A stretch of DNA of 41,330 nucleotides from Burkholderia sp. WSM2232 (GTDB taxonomy: Bacteria; Pseudomonadota; Gammaproteobacteria; Burkholderiales; Burkholderiaceae). Both the position numbers and the translations under genes were made by a program. Shown one piece after another: positions 25,665 through 33,099 of this stretch. The notes below the pieces were generated by a model that saw only the letters and a list, made by a program, of their open reading frames with translations, searched no databases and was not told the DNA's origin. Each line of letters opens with the position of its first letter. Within the stretch, counting starts at the first letter, position 1. The DNA lies in contig NZ_AWZV01000042.1 in the NCBI RefSeq assembly GCF_000472545.1, positions 230 to 41,559 of the forward strand. Direction: 5' to 3'.

Positions 25665-26150
25665 TCAGTCGCTGCTGTTGCCGCGGTAGAGCGCGGCTGC
25701 GGCGAAACCGGCCGCAAGCGCGGCGTAGACGTAGAACATCGAGCGCTTCGACAGATGCGCTTCGAAGCCCGGCGTGAGGCGGCTTGGCACCGCGTGATAG
25801 TCGACGGTATAGGCGATCGCCGCGGTGGTCGCAGCGGTCGCCGCGATGTCCGCCACGCCCGCGCGGCGCCTGACGCGGCACTGCCAGCGCTCCAGCAGTC
25901 CTTCGAACAGCACGCCCCAGAAAATCGCCGACGCCTGGTGGATCGCGAGCCCCGTCAGCGTGAAGCGAGCGCTGGGTCCCGTCTCGCTGAAGGCGCGGCG
26001 CGGCCACAGACAATGAGTAACTGCGTTTAGCGGCGCGTACGGCGTGCTGCCGTCCGCGCGCCCCCGCGCGCCCGCTGTGACGGCTGCGGCGCCGCCCGCC
26101 GCGGTGCCCGTCACCATCGCGCGGCAGATGAGGTGGACGAGGTGGTTCAT
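25665..26150 (-). CDS. small membrane protein of unknown function
   Basis: The 161-residue product begins MNHLVHLICRAMVTGTAAGG and has about four hydrophobic segments, near residues 8-26, 65-85, 98-115 and 138-155, with the block PYAPLNAVTHCLWP between the first two. I recognise no named family. Its ATG overlaps the stop codon of the upstream 101-residue gene by one base (TGATG), so the two are translated together. The C-terminus ends YRGNSSD. It converges on the HD-GYP-like gene with 92 bp between stops. Confidence 0.75.
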   Translation of the reverse strand: MNHLVHLICRAMVTGTAAGGAAAVTAGARGRADGSTPYAPLNAVTHCLWPRRAFSETGPSARFTLTGLAIHQASAIFWGVLFEGLLERWQCRVRRRAGVADIAATAATTAAIAYTVDYHAVPSRLTPGFEAHLSKRSMFYVYAALAAGFAAAALYRGNSSD

Positions 26151-26455
26151 CAGCTTGCTCCCGAACCGTGCGCGGAATCCTCGAGGCCGTGGCCGGCCGT
26201 TCGCTCGACCAGATAACAGCCGCGCTCCACGCCGTCGCGCAGGGCCTCGGCGTGCGTCGTCCATTCCGGCGTAACCGGTTCCACGTCGGGCAACGGCAAG
26301 GGTCGGCCCTCGACCGAAGCCTCGATTAGCGCGACCCACGCGCCGCGGTCGTTCTGCTTCGCGCTGACCACGATGTCCACGCCGCGATGCTTGACGCTCA
26401 TCGTGCCGTCGCTGTGCGTCTCCAGGTCCGTGCTGCGAAAATCCGTGCCTGCCAT
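26150..26455 (-). CDS. small conserved-looking hypothetical protein
   Basis: A 101-residue soluble protein, MAGTDFRSTDLETHSDGTM and so on, with a compact alternating pattern (VDIVVSAKQNDRGAWVALIE) suggesting a small beta-rich domain, then an acidic and helical C-terminal half. No catalytic motif is visible and no family is recognised. The start at 26455 is supported by GGAGG seven bases upstream. It forms an operon with the membrane protein through a TGATG overlap. Upstream lies a spacer with an inverted repeat and a direct repeat shared with the divergent DUF72 gene. Confidence 0.75.
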   Translation of the reverse strand: MAGTDFRSTDLETHSDGTMSVKHRGVDIVVSAKQNDRGAWVALIEASVEGRPLPLPDVEPVTPEWTTHAEALRDGVERGCYLVERTAGHGLEDSAHGSGAS

Positions 26456-26475
26456 GCGTGCCTCCAGAGTGTTTG

Positions 26476-26529
26476 CGCGCCATGCGTTAAGCGGTGCATG
26501 GCGCGATGCGGTTGCGCCATGCGTTAAGC
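26476..26529. promoter_or_regulatory. inverted repeat plus 16-bp direct repeat in a divergent spacer
   Basis: CGCGCCATGC (26476-26485) is perfectly inverted as GCATGGCGCG (26496-26505) across a 10-base loop. GCGCCATGCGTTAAGC occurs twice, at 26477-26492 and 26514-26529, 37 bp apart. The elements lie 21-75 bases upstream of the leftward start at 26455 and in front of the rightward gene at 26676. They could be operator sites or a leader hairpin; the regulator is unknown. Confidence 0.5.
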
Positions 26530-26675
26530 CATGCGTTGCCCACCATCGCGCGATCCGCCGTGTGCGGATGCATTGCCCAATACGCGGGTGCAGCAACCTC
26601 TGTGCCCCGCAATGGCACGCGCATTGCTGCCCTCGGGGTCCACACCTCGATCTTCAAGACGATCCGGACAGCGAA

Positions 26676-27584
26676 GTGAAAAGCACATCAGACGGAATTC
26701 ACATCGGCATTTCGGGCTGGCGCTACAAAGGATGGCGCGGAACGTTCTATCCGAAGGGCCTGAAGCAGGCCAACGAGCTGCAGTACGCGGCGGGCCTCAT
26801 GCAGACGATCGAAATCAACGGCACGCACTACAGCCTGCAATCGCTCGACAGTTGGCAGAACTGGTATGCGCAAACGCCGCCCGGATTCGTGTTCAGCGTG
26901 AAAGGCGCGCGCTATCTGACCCACCTGCTGCGCTTTCGCGACGAAACAGCCACCGTGGCATGCGCGAATTTCTTCGCGCAAGGGCTGCTTGCGCTGAAGG
27001 ACAAGCTGGGGCCGATACTGTGGCAGTTTCCACCATCGCTGCGCTTCGACCCTGAGCACATGGAGCGGTTTCTGAGCCTGCTGCCGCGCGACACGGAAGC
27101 TGCGCTGGCGCTAGCGCAGCAGCACGACCAGCGCGTGAAGACGCCCTATCTGCAGATCGACCGCAAGCGCAAGCTGCTGCACGCGGTGGAAGTGCGTCAT
27201 GAGAGCTTCGTCGATCCGGCGTTCGTCAGGCTGCTGCGTCGGCACAAGGTTGCGCTCGTCGTGTCGGATTCGACCGAAGCCTGGCCGCAGTTCGAGGATC
27301 TGAGCGCGGGCTTTGTCTACATGCGGCTGCACGGCACCGAAACCAAATACTCGGGCGAGTACTCCGATGCATCGCTCGAACGCTGGGCGCGCAGGATCGA
27401 GGCATGGAGCCGTGGCGCACAACCCGTCGATGCGCGTCTTGCCGCACCGCAACTGCAGCCCCCTCGCGCGCAAACGCGCGACGTGTACTGCTATTTCGAC
27501 AACGACGCAAAGACGAACGCGCCTTTCGATGCACAAAGACTCATGGAGCGCCTTGGGCTGCACGCGCACGAAGCGGCGGCCTGA
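26676..27584 (+). CDS. DUF72 (YecE-like) family protein
   Basis: This 302-residue protein shows the DUF72 TIM-barrel-like family blocks: HIGISGWRYKGWRGTFYPKG at the N-terminus, TIEINGTHYSLQS, KGARYLTHLLR, LGPILWQFPPSLRFD, AVEVRHESFVDP, VVSDSTEAWP, FVYMRLHG and DVYCYFDND near the C-terminus. The family is widespread and its biochemical role is not established. The GTG at 26676 is selected because conserved sequence begins about eight residues later; the ribosome site is weak and an upstream start cannot be excluded. The stop codon lies inside a strong terminator hairpin shared with the convergent UdgX gene. Confidence 0.88.
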   Translation: MKSTSDGIHIGISGWRYKGWRGTFYPKGLKQANELQYAAGLMQTIEINGTHYSLQSLDSWQNWYAQTPPGFVFSVKGARYLTHLLRFRDETATVACANFFAQGLLALKDKLGPILWQFPPSLRFDPEHMERFLSLLPRDTEAALALAQQHDQRVKTPYLQIDRKRKLLHAVEVRHESFVDPAFVRLLRRHKVALVVSDSTEAWPQFEDLSAGFVYMRLHGTETKYSGEYSDASLERWARRIEAWSRGAQPVDARLAAPQLQPPRAQTRDVYCYFDNDAKTNAPFDAQRLMERLGLHAHEAAA

Positions 27585-27611
27585 CAGCATGTCAGGCCGC
27601 CGCTATTTTTT
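27573..27611. terminator. intrinsic terminator containing the DUF72 stop codon
   Basis: GCGGCGGCCTGACA (27573-27586) pairs perfectly with TGTCAGGCCGCCGC (27590-27603), a 14-bp stem with a GCA loop, followed by TATTTTTT on the plus strand. The DUF72 stop (27582-27584) is within the left arm and the UdgX stop starts at the last base of the right arm. It should work best for the rightward transcript because the leftward side lacks a clear T-run. Confidence 0.92.
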
Positions 27612-28268
27612 GTGCCGCTGCGCGAGCTTTTTCGCGTCTTGCAGCGCGGCGACAATTGCCGCGTAGGCACGCTGGCGCGTTTCGGGGTCCGGCGCCCGCA
27701 GAGCAAACGACGGGTGATACGTCGCGACCACCAGACGGTCGCCATGTTCAATGACCTTGCCGATCGAATCCTGCAAGCGCGACTTCGAATCTTCGAGCAC
27801 GGCCCTCAAGGCAGTAGCGCCCAACGCCACGATCACCTGTGCGCCCACGCTTTCCATTTCGCGCTCCAGCCAGTAGTGGCACGCGTCCACCTCGCGTTGC
27901 GCCGGCGTTTTATGCATGCGGCGCTTGCCACGTGGCGTCCATTTGAAATGCTTGACGGCGTTGGTCACATACACTTCCTTGCGCGCAACGCCCGCCTCTG
28001 CGAGAGCATCGTCGAGCAATGCGCCGGCCGGTCCGACAAACGGCAGGCCCGCCAGATCCTCCTTGTCGCCGGGCTGCTCGCCGACCATCATGATCGGCGC
28101 GCGCCGTGGACCCGCGCCGGGCACGCCCTGCGTCGCATTGGCCCACAACGCGCAGCGGCGGCAAGCGTCGAGCGTTGCGGGGTGCTGGTCGGGATCGACT
28201 TCGGGGCTCGCAGCGGTTTCACCTTCTGCCGCTGGCGTGCCTTTGGATGTGCGCCGGGTAGTGGCCAT
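27603..28268 (-). CDS. udgX: UdgX-type uracil-DNA-binding glycosylase
   Basis: The 221-residue protein is a uracil-DNA glycosylase superfamily member. GEQPGDKEDLAGLPFVGPAG (residues 63-82) is the active-site block, TNAVKHFKW the next, and YHPSFALRA the C-terminal motif. The decisive feature is KRRMH at 115-119 followed by KTP: UdgX of Mycobacterium smegmatis has KRRIH in this loop, whose His forms a covalent bond with the uracil site in DNA. Here Met replaces Ile but the His (H119) is kept. Cys36, Cys39 and Cys130 are candidate iron-sulfur ligands; I could not place the fourth. The ATG at 28268 (MATTRRTSKG) precedes a short basic, flexible tail. Expected role: tight capture of uracil in DNA during repair. 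Confidence 0.88.
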   Translation of the reverse strand: MATTRRTSKGTPAAEGETAASPEVDPDQHPATLDACRRCALWANATQGVPGAGPRRAPIMMVGEQPGDKEDLAGLPFVGPAGALLDDALAEAGVARKEVYVTNAVKHFKWTPRGKRRMHKTPAQREVDACHYWLEREMESVGAQVIVALGATALRAVLEDSKSRLQDSIGKVIEHGDRLVVATYHPSFALRAPDPETRQRAYAAIVAALQDAKKLAQRHKK

Positions 28269-28412
28269 GATTCGTCGCGTTACGCTTCTCGCTTGTGGAT
28301 GGAGCATGTGGCGGATAACGACGCCAAGCAAACCTCGTTCCGGACAGGCTCGCGTGGCGACGCCAGGTTCAGGCGCGCAATGTGCTTGAAGATGGTCCCG
28401 CAGACGATCTCG

Positions 28413-28438
28413 CGGTAGCAGCGCTAGCGGCGCTACCG
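28413..28438. promoter_or_regulatory. inverted repeat in the udgX / small membrane protein spacer
   Basis: CGGTAGC (28413-28419) is inverted as GCTACCG (28432-28438). The loop contains the palindromes AGCGCT and GCTAGC. It sits in the 286-bp divergent spacer, about 145 bases upstream of the udgX start. It may be an operator or simply GC-rich symmetry. Nothing else was seen in this spacer apart from the ribosome site of the rightward gene. Confidence 0.3.
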
Positions 28439-28554
28439 GCGCGCGACTCGTGCGCTATTGCACCGTGACTGGATCTGCGGCTCATCGGGGCGCACGGTAA
28501 GTTTTTCACGGCAGGCTGCCGGCGCCATGAGCCGAAACTACAAGGAGAAAAACG

Positions 28555-28725
28555 ATGACCCTGCTTATCTACCTGGTCGGATGGATTATTTTTATCGGCG
28601 GCGTGGCGTGGGGATTGATGGCGCTTCATGTCGCGCAGCATGTCATCGCGATCGTAGCTGTGATTCTGTTAGGTATCGCGGTGATCACCGGCGCGACGCG
28701 AGCGCGCAATCGCGACCGCTCGTAG
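28555..28725 (+). CDS. small two-helix membrane protein (56 residues)
   Basis: The product starts MTLLIYLVGWIIFIGGVAWG, continues with LMALHVAQHVIAIVAVILLG and ends with a short basic tail, ATRARNRDRS. Two hydrophobic helices are separated by a brief polar turn containing two His, and the basic tail should face the cytoplasm. AAGGAG lies eight bases before the ATG, an excellent ribosome site, and this with the clean topology makes it a likely real gene despite its size. I do not know the function. Its 3' end overlaps the opposite-strand acyltransferase gene by 41 bp. Confidence 0.78.
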   Translation: MTLLIYLVGWIIFIGGVAWGLMALHVAQHVIAIVAVILLGIAVITGATRARNRDRS

Positions 28726-29839
28726 CGCGATGCGTGCGCCTGCGCGCGCCGGATGCGAGCGCGCGGGCAAGGCGCCGCGCGCGGATCGCAAGCAGTCCCC
28801 AGCTCGAGTTGACGATCTGCGTGGTCCATGCGCTCGACGCTTCGCCGCGCGCCCAATACGCCTTAAAACGCTCCGCGCCGACACCGAAGTCGAGGTCGTA
28901 GCCGTTGTCGAACGCCCACTTCACGCATTGCTCGACTGCGATGAGGCCCGGGCAGCAGCGTCCGTAATATGGGTCGTAGCCTGCGAAAATCGCGCTCGCC
29001 CACGGGTTGCCCACACTGACGATAATCCCCGCAACCGGCGCGTCGTTTAATGTCACGACAATGAGGCGCGCCATCGACGGCACCTGCCCCGAATGAATCA
29101 GCTTGCCGAGAAACAGTTCGAACGCGGTCGAGTCGAGCCACACACTGCGTTTGCCGACGCGGTCGCTCCAACTGCGCTTACAGTTGAACATCCATTCGAT
29201 AAGCGAGGCCGTCTCGCGCTCTTCGGCCGGATCGAGCACGCGCACTGCGACCGTGCCTTCCTTCGACAGACGTTTGGCGAAAGTGCCGGGCCGCTTGCCG
29301 AACAAGGTGCCAAGCGAGCGGCAATAGTCGTCCCACGTGCCCTGCCCGCGCAACCGCGCAGCCGACGCCTGGTGTGCCTCGGTAAACAGCACGTGCCGTT
29401 CGCCTGACACAAGCGCGTGCAGGTGAAGCGTCTCGCGAACGTAGGGCAGATGGATGAAGTCCGCGCCGCAGCGCCTGCGCGCTGTGTTCCAGGCGCCTTC
29501 TATGAGCGCCGTGGCTGTGGGGTCGTCCGCGACGAGCACGCTCGTATAGTCGCCGCCTTCGGGTCCGAGCGGCACGACGTAGGTCCAGAGCGAGCGCTTG
29601 ACGGCTTCGAGCGGCCAGATCATGACCAGTTGTCCATCCTCGCGGCCGACGATGCACCGGAGCAGACGTCCGTGCGGCTTCGACACGTGCTGCCATGCCA
29701 GCCAGCAGTAGCTGAACGACTGATAGTAGTGGCCCTGCGCGCGAGTCCACAGTGTGTCCCATTCGGGCTGTAGCGCGCGAAATTGCGCTTCGTCGGTGAT
29801 CACGTCGTAGCGGCGTGCGCGAGGCGTTGTCTTGTCCAT
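28685..29839 (-). CDS. FemAB/CelD-like GNAT acyltransferase
   Basis: This 384-residue protein resembles the Acetyltransf_6 (CelD/BioF2-like, FemAB-related) family, which transfers acyl or aminoacyl groups in polysaccharide or envelope metabolism. Visible blocks are EWDTLWTRAQGHYYQSFSY near the N-terminus, LSKEGTVAVRVLDPAEE, then the second GNAT-like half with VVTLNDAPVAGIIVSVG, AIFAGYDPYYGRCCPGLIAV and YDLDFGVGAERFKAYWA. The C-terminal 30 residues are Arg/Ala-rich and overlap the small membrane gene on the other strand, so the true 3' part may be poorly conserved. No signal peptide is present. No polysaccharide operon is nearby, so the acceptor cannot be guessed. The start (MDKTTPRARRYDV) is the only good one. 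Confidence 0.82.
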   Translation of the reverse strand: MDKTTPRARRYDVITDEAQFRALQPEWDTLWTRAQGHYYQSFSYCWLAWQHVSKPHGRLLRCIVGREDGQLVMIWPLEAVKRSLWTYVVPLGPEGGDYTSVLVADDPTATALIEGAWNTARRRCGADFIHLPYVRETLHLHALVSGERHVLFTEAHQASAARLRGQGTWDDYCRSLGTLFGKRPGTFAKRLSKEGTVAVRVLDPAEERETASLIEWMFNCKRSWSDRVGKRSVWLDSTAFELFLGKLIHSGQVPSMARLIVVTLNDAPVAGIIVSVGNPWASAIFAGYDPYYGRCCPGLIAVEQCVKWAFDNGYDLDFGVGAERFKAYWARGEASSAWTTQIVNSSWGLLAIRARRLARALASGARRRTHRATSGRDCALASRR

Positions 29840-30030
29840 ACCATCTCACAGGGTGCGGGTCCGCTGGCCGCTTTCTCGTGGCGCTCAGCGTGCGCGGCAT
29901 GGCTGCGCGGCGGCAGCGCACGCTTGCCGGCGCGGCTTCGCGCAGATGTGACGACGAGCATGCACCTCGCGCGTGGCGGCGTGTGTGCGCGGCCGCACGC
30001 TTGACTGCTCATGTGGGTGTGATGCGGACT

Positions 30031-30184
30031 CATGCGGGACTCATGCGGGACTCATGCGGGACTCATGCCGGACTCATGCCGGAGTCATGCCGGAGTCATG
30101 CCGGAGTCATGCCGGAGTCATGCCGGACTCATGCCGGACTCATGCCGGAGTCATGCCGGGCTCATGCCGGAGTCATGCCGGGCT
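30031..30184. repeat. 11-bp tandem repeat, 14 units (CATGCSGGRST-like)
   Basis: CATG recurs every 11 bases from 30031 to 30174. The first three units read CATGCGGGACT; the later ones CATGCCGG followed by ACT, AGT or GCT. A degenerate unit precedes the array and another follows it. It occupies the middle of the 463-bp spacer (29840-30302) between two divergent genes and ends about 110 bases before the SfnB-like ribosome site. Otherwise I see no gene or clear promoter in that spacer. Frames reading through it are artefacts of the repeat. Confidence 0.95.
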
Positions 30185-30302
30185 CAGGCCCGCGACCATT
30201 TCGCTTCTGCTGCTAAGAATCGGCCAAATGCTTCGTTGCTCCGGGCGTGCCGTATGCCGTACCGTTGCCGGATTGCGCATTGCGCGCCTCAATGGAGAAC
30301 CC

Positions 30303-31568
30303 ATGTCTGCACTTATCTCGCACGACGCTGCGCCGCATGCGGCAGGCATTGCCGACGCCGCGCAGCTTTTCGACGACAGTCCTCTCACGCGCCGTTTCGC
30401 GCCTGTCTTTGAGCGCATTGCCCAAGGCGCGGTGCATCGCGAACGGCACCGCGAGCTTGCCTACGCCCCGGTCGAGTGGCTGCGCGAGGCCGGCTATACG
30501 AAGCTGCGCGTGCCCGTCGAATACGGCGGCGAAGGCGTCTCGCTCAGCGAGTTCCTCGCCCTCGTCACACGCCTCGGCGAAGCGGACTCGAACCTGCCGC
30601 AGATTCTGCGCGTGCACGGCGGTTTTATCGAATCGCTGCTCGAAGATGGCGACGACGCCCTGCGCGAGCGCTGGTTCACGCGCATCGCGCAAGGACAGAT
30701 AATCGGCGGCGCCGTGGCCGAGCGCACTGCCGTCACGAGCAACAGCGTGCGTCTCACACAAAGCGAAGGCGCGTGGCATCTGCACGGAGAAAAGTACTAC
30801 ACCACCGGCACGCTCTATGCGGACTGGGTGGACGTCGCCGCGCACGATGGACAGAGCGACGTGCGCGTGCTCGTGAGGACGGATGCGCCGGGCCTCGAAC
30901 GTATCGACGACTGGGACGGCTTCGGTCAGCGCCTGACAGGCAGCGGCACCGCACGCTTCACGCACGTGCCGGTGACGGCCGGGAACGTGTACCGGCGCTA
31001 CGACGCGTCCGCGCCGCGTCGCAACAGCGTGCTCACCTCGTACTACCAGGCGCTGCACGTAGCGAATCTCGCCGGCATTAGCCGGGCTGCGCTGCGCGAC
31101 GCGGTCGCGTTCACGCGGGGCAAAACGAGAACCTTCGGTGTCCCAGGCGAATCCAGTCCGCGCGACAATCCGCTCGTGCAACGCGTGATAGGCAGACTGG
31201 CAAGCCTCGCCTACTCGACGCAAAGCATCACGGCCTCGCTCGCGCGTGCGATTGACGACGTAGTGGTCGCACGGCAGCAAGGCCGCACGACGGAAGACAC
31301 TTATTTTCGCCTCGACATTCAGACCTTTCAGGCGCAGCAGATCGTCATCGAGCAGACCTTGCAGGCCGCCACGCTGCTCTTCGAAGCAGGCGGCGCTTCG
31401 GCGACCAGCGAAACGCGGCGCTTCGACCGCTACTGGCGCAACGCGCGGGTGCTCGCGTCGCACAACCCGGCCATTATTCGCGAGGCGGCCATCGGCGACT
31501 TCTATCTGAATGGCAATCCGCACAACGAGCGCTTCGGCGTGGCGCGCACGGCGGCCGTGGCTGCCTGA
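30303..31568 (+). CDS. acyl-CoA dehydrogenase-fold flavoprotein, SfnB/DszC-like
   Basis: The 421-residue protein has the acyl-CoA dehydrogenase fold and most resembles the SfnB/DszC branch of FMN-dependent monooxygenases. It carries EWLREAGYTKLRVPVEYGG, GGAVAERTAVTSNSVRLTQ, the block HLHGEKYYTTGTLYADWVDV, YYQALHVANLAGISRAAL and a C-terminal NPHNERFGVARTA. Members oxidise organosulfur compounds (SfnB is linked to dimethylsulfone use, DszC to dibenzothiophene) using reduced flavin from a partner reductase. True acyl-CoA dehydrogenase activity is less likely because the usual catalytic Glu region is not evident. GGAGA lies before the ATG at 30303. No flavin reductase or sfnR-like activator is adjacent. 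The substrate is unknown. Confidence 0.85.
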   Translation: MSALISHDAAPHAAGIADAAQLFDDSPLTRRFAPVFERIAQGAVHRERHRELAYAPVEWLREAGYTKLRVPVEYGGEGVSLSEFLALVTRLGEADSNLPQILRVHGGFIESLLEDGDDALRERWFTRIAQGQIIGGAVAERTAVTSNSVRLTQSEGAWHLHGEKYYTTGTLYADWVDVAAHDGQSDVRVLVRTDAPGLERIDDWDGFGQRLTGSGTARFTHVPVTAGNVYRRYDASAPRRNSVLTSYYQALHVANLAGISRAALRDAVAFTRGKTRTFGVPGESSPRDNPLVQRVIGRLASLAYSTQSITASLARAIDDVVVARQQGRTTEDTYFRLDIQTFQAQQIVIEQTLQAATLLFEAGGASATSETRRFDRYWRNARVLASHNPAIIREAAIGDFYLNGNPHNERFGVARTAAVAA

Positions 31569-31656
31569 ATCAGCGGACTGCCGGCCGCGCTTTCATGTGG
31601 CACAGTAGCGTCAGTGCACGCGCATCGCGCGCGGCACGCCTGCCCTGACGAGCCCC

Positions 31657-32175
31657 ATGAAAGATCTGCCAGCCTACGAACCGCCGGTCGACGAACAGCA
31701 GTTGCTGCTGAAGTGGATCCGCCGCGCACGCGAATCCCAGATGAGTCACTACGATATGGCCGACCTCCTGTCGGCGCGCGACCGTCAGATCGGCTGGCTC
31801 GTCACCGTGCTGGCCGCGTTCGTGGGGACGGCCGTGTTCGCCTCGCTGAACTCGAGCGGCGTGTCGTTCCAAATCAGGCTGCTGGTCGGGGTCGTGAGCG
31901 TGGTCGCCGCTGTCTCTTCAGCGCTGCAAACCTATCTGCGTTATGCGGAGCGCGCGGAAAAACATCGGACCGCAGGCGCGCGCTACGGCGCGGTGCGGCG
32001 GCGGCTCGAAGCGGTGTTTGCGGGCGACGCAGGTGTGCTCGACGGCCACTACCTGAGCGCGATACGGGAAGAGCTGGACCGCCTCGCGCAGGACTCGCCG
32101 AATGTGCCGCCGCGCAACTTCTACCGCACGCAGCGTGCGTTATCCACCGATTCGCGGCGCGGCACGGACGCCTGA
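31657..32175 (+). CDS. SLATT/DUF4231-like two-helix membrane protein
   Basis: The 172-residue product has an N-terminal helical part (EQQLLLKWIRRARESQMSHY), two adjoining membrane segments (IGWLVTVLAAFVGTAVFASL and IRLLVGVVSVVAAVSSALQT), and then a cytoplasmic helix YAERAEKHRTAGARYGAVRR followed by a further helical tail. This layout, especially the post-membrane AEKHR...Y pattern, is that of SLATT domain proteins. In large comparative studies these were predicted to be pore-forming effectors paired with nucleotide-sensing SLOG or SMODS (cGAS-like) proteins. No such partner is adjacent here, so it is an orphan, as many DUF4231 proteins are. The stop lies 10 bases from the convergent yceH stop. 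Family assignment is by pattern and is moderately certain. Confidence 0.75.
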   Translation: MKDLPAYEPPVDEQQLLLKWIRRARESQMSHYDMADLLSARDRQIGWLVTVLAAFVGTAVFASLNSSGVSFQIRLLVGVVSVVAAVSSALQTYLRYAERAEKHRTAGARYGAVRRRLEAVFAGDAGVLDGHYLSAIREELDRLAQDSPNVPPRNFYRTQRALSTDSRRGTDA

Positions 32176-32185
32176 GCCGTGTCGC

Positions 32186-32887
32186 TCACCCATCGAGATC
32201 GTTCGCATCGATGCCCAGTTCGGCGGCCATGCGCCGCACCACTGCCTGAAGCCGGCTGACTTCGTCGGCGAGTCTTTTCTGCTCGGCTTTCAAGGCCTCG
32301 AACGCGGAGAGCGGCACGCTTTCGTCCGCGCTGCCTGCGGACTGCGCGAACTCGCTCGCGCTCACTTCGCCGCACAGCAGATGCATCCACCGATGCTCGC
32401 GCTCGCCTGGCGTGCGAGGCAGCCTGACGACGCGCGGCGGTTCGTTGGCGGCGAGTTCATCGAGAAACGCCTCCACTGATGAAATATCGGCAAAGCCATG
32501 CAGGCGCGCGCTGTTCAAACGCAATTCCGCGGCCGTCTGCGGGCCGCGTAGCAGCAAGGTGGTGAGCAGCGCCGCGGATTGGCTCGGCAGACCGAGCACG
32601 CGGTTCATGTTGTGTTCGAAACGCGGCACGCGGCTGCTGCTGCCTTCCATGACGAGGCTTAGGCGCTTCAGACCGTCGAGCGCCGTCAGCACTTCGGCTT
32701 CGGTCGCGTTCATGACCGGCGAGCGGCCGGTCTTCTGATTGCAGCCCAAGGTCAGCGCGTTGAGCGAAAGCGGGTAACTGTCGGGCACGGTGTGCTGCTT
32801 TTCGACGAGCACGCCGAGCACGCGCCCCTCGAGTAGGGTCAACGCACGGATGGAGGGGCGCGAGGGAACGTCGGGAGTCGAATTCAT
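32186..32887 (-). CDS. yceH: YceH family protein (DUF480)
   Basis: A 233-residue cytoplasmic protein of the YceH/DUF480 family, built of winged-helix-like units. Diagnostic blocks are LTLLEGRVLGVLVEKQ, PDSYPLSLNALTLGCNQKTG, RSPVMNATEAEV, RVPRFEHNMNRVLGL, LTTLLLRGPQTAAELRLN and the C-terminal helix with LSAFEALKAEQKRLADEVSR. The biochemical role is not established; the fold suggests DNA or protein binding. The ATG at 32887 (MNSTPDVPSRPSIRALT) is the usual family start. An upstream in-frame ATG at 32920 would add 11 residues. It converges on the SLATT-like gene. Confidence 0.92.
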   Translation of the reverse strand: MNSTPDVPSRPSIRALTLLEGRVLGVLVEKQHTVPDSYPLSLNALTLGCNQKTGRSPVMNATEAEVLTALDGLKRLSLVMEGSSSRVPRFEHNMNRVLGLPSQSAALLTTLLLRGPQTAAELRLNSARLHGFADISSVEAFLDELAANEPPRVVRLPRTPGEREHRWMHLLCGEVSASEFAQSAGSADESVPLSAFEALKAEQKRLADEVSRLQAVVRRMAAELGIDANDLDG

Positions 32888-33099
32888 GTGATGTAGCGGG
32901 CAGGCCGCTGTGGTGGTCAATGAAACGCCTTACCATTGCACAGCGAGGCGGCGGGTTTCTGGTTGTGGGCACTATGATAAACGGCTCGCGCGCTGGCGGC
33001 GTGATTCGGGCGAGGCGGCGCCTGCGCCGAACGTGTGTCCGTGCAATGCCTGCACCGCGCGAAGAAGCCCGAGTTATGCGGCGCGCGGGATGACGGACA

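Noticed and set aside
25665..26483. 272-residue reading of the small membrane protein
   Set aside because: The first 111 residues overlap the 101-residue upstream gene in another frame and are Arg/Gly-rich; the TGATG junction marks the real start.
30031..30184. Possible CRISPR array
   Set aside because: Units are contiguous 11-mers without spacers and no cas genes are present.
29973..30302. N-terminal extension of the SfnB-like frame through the 11-bp repeats
   Set aside because: The extra residues translate the repeat in a cycling frame and the ATG at 30303 has its own ribosome site.
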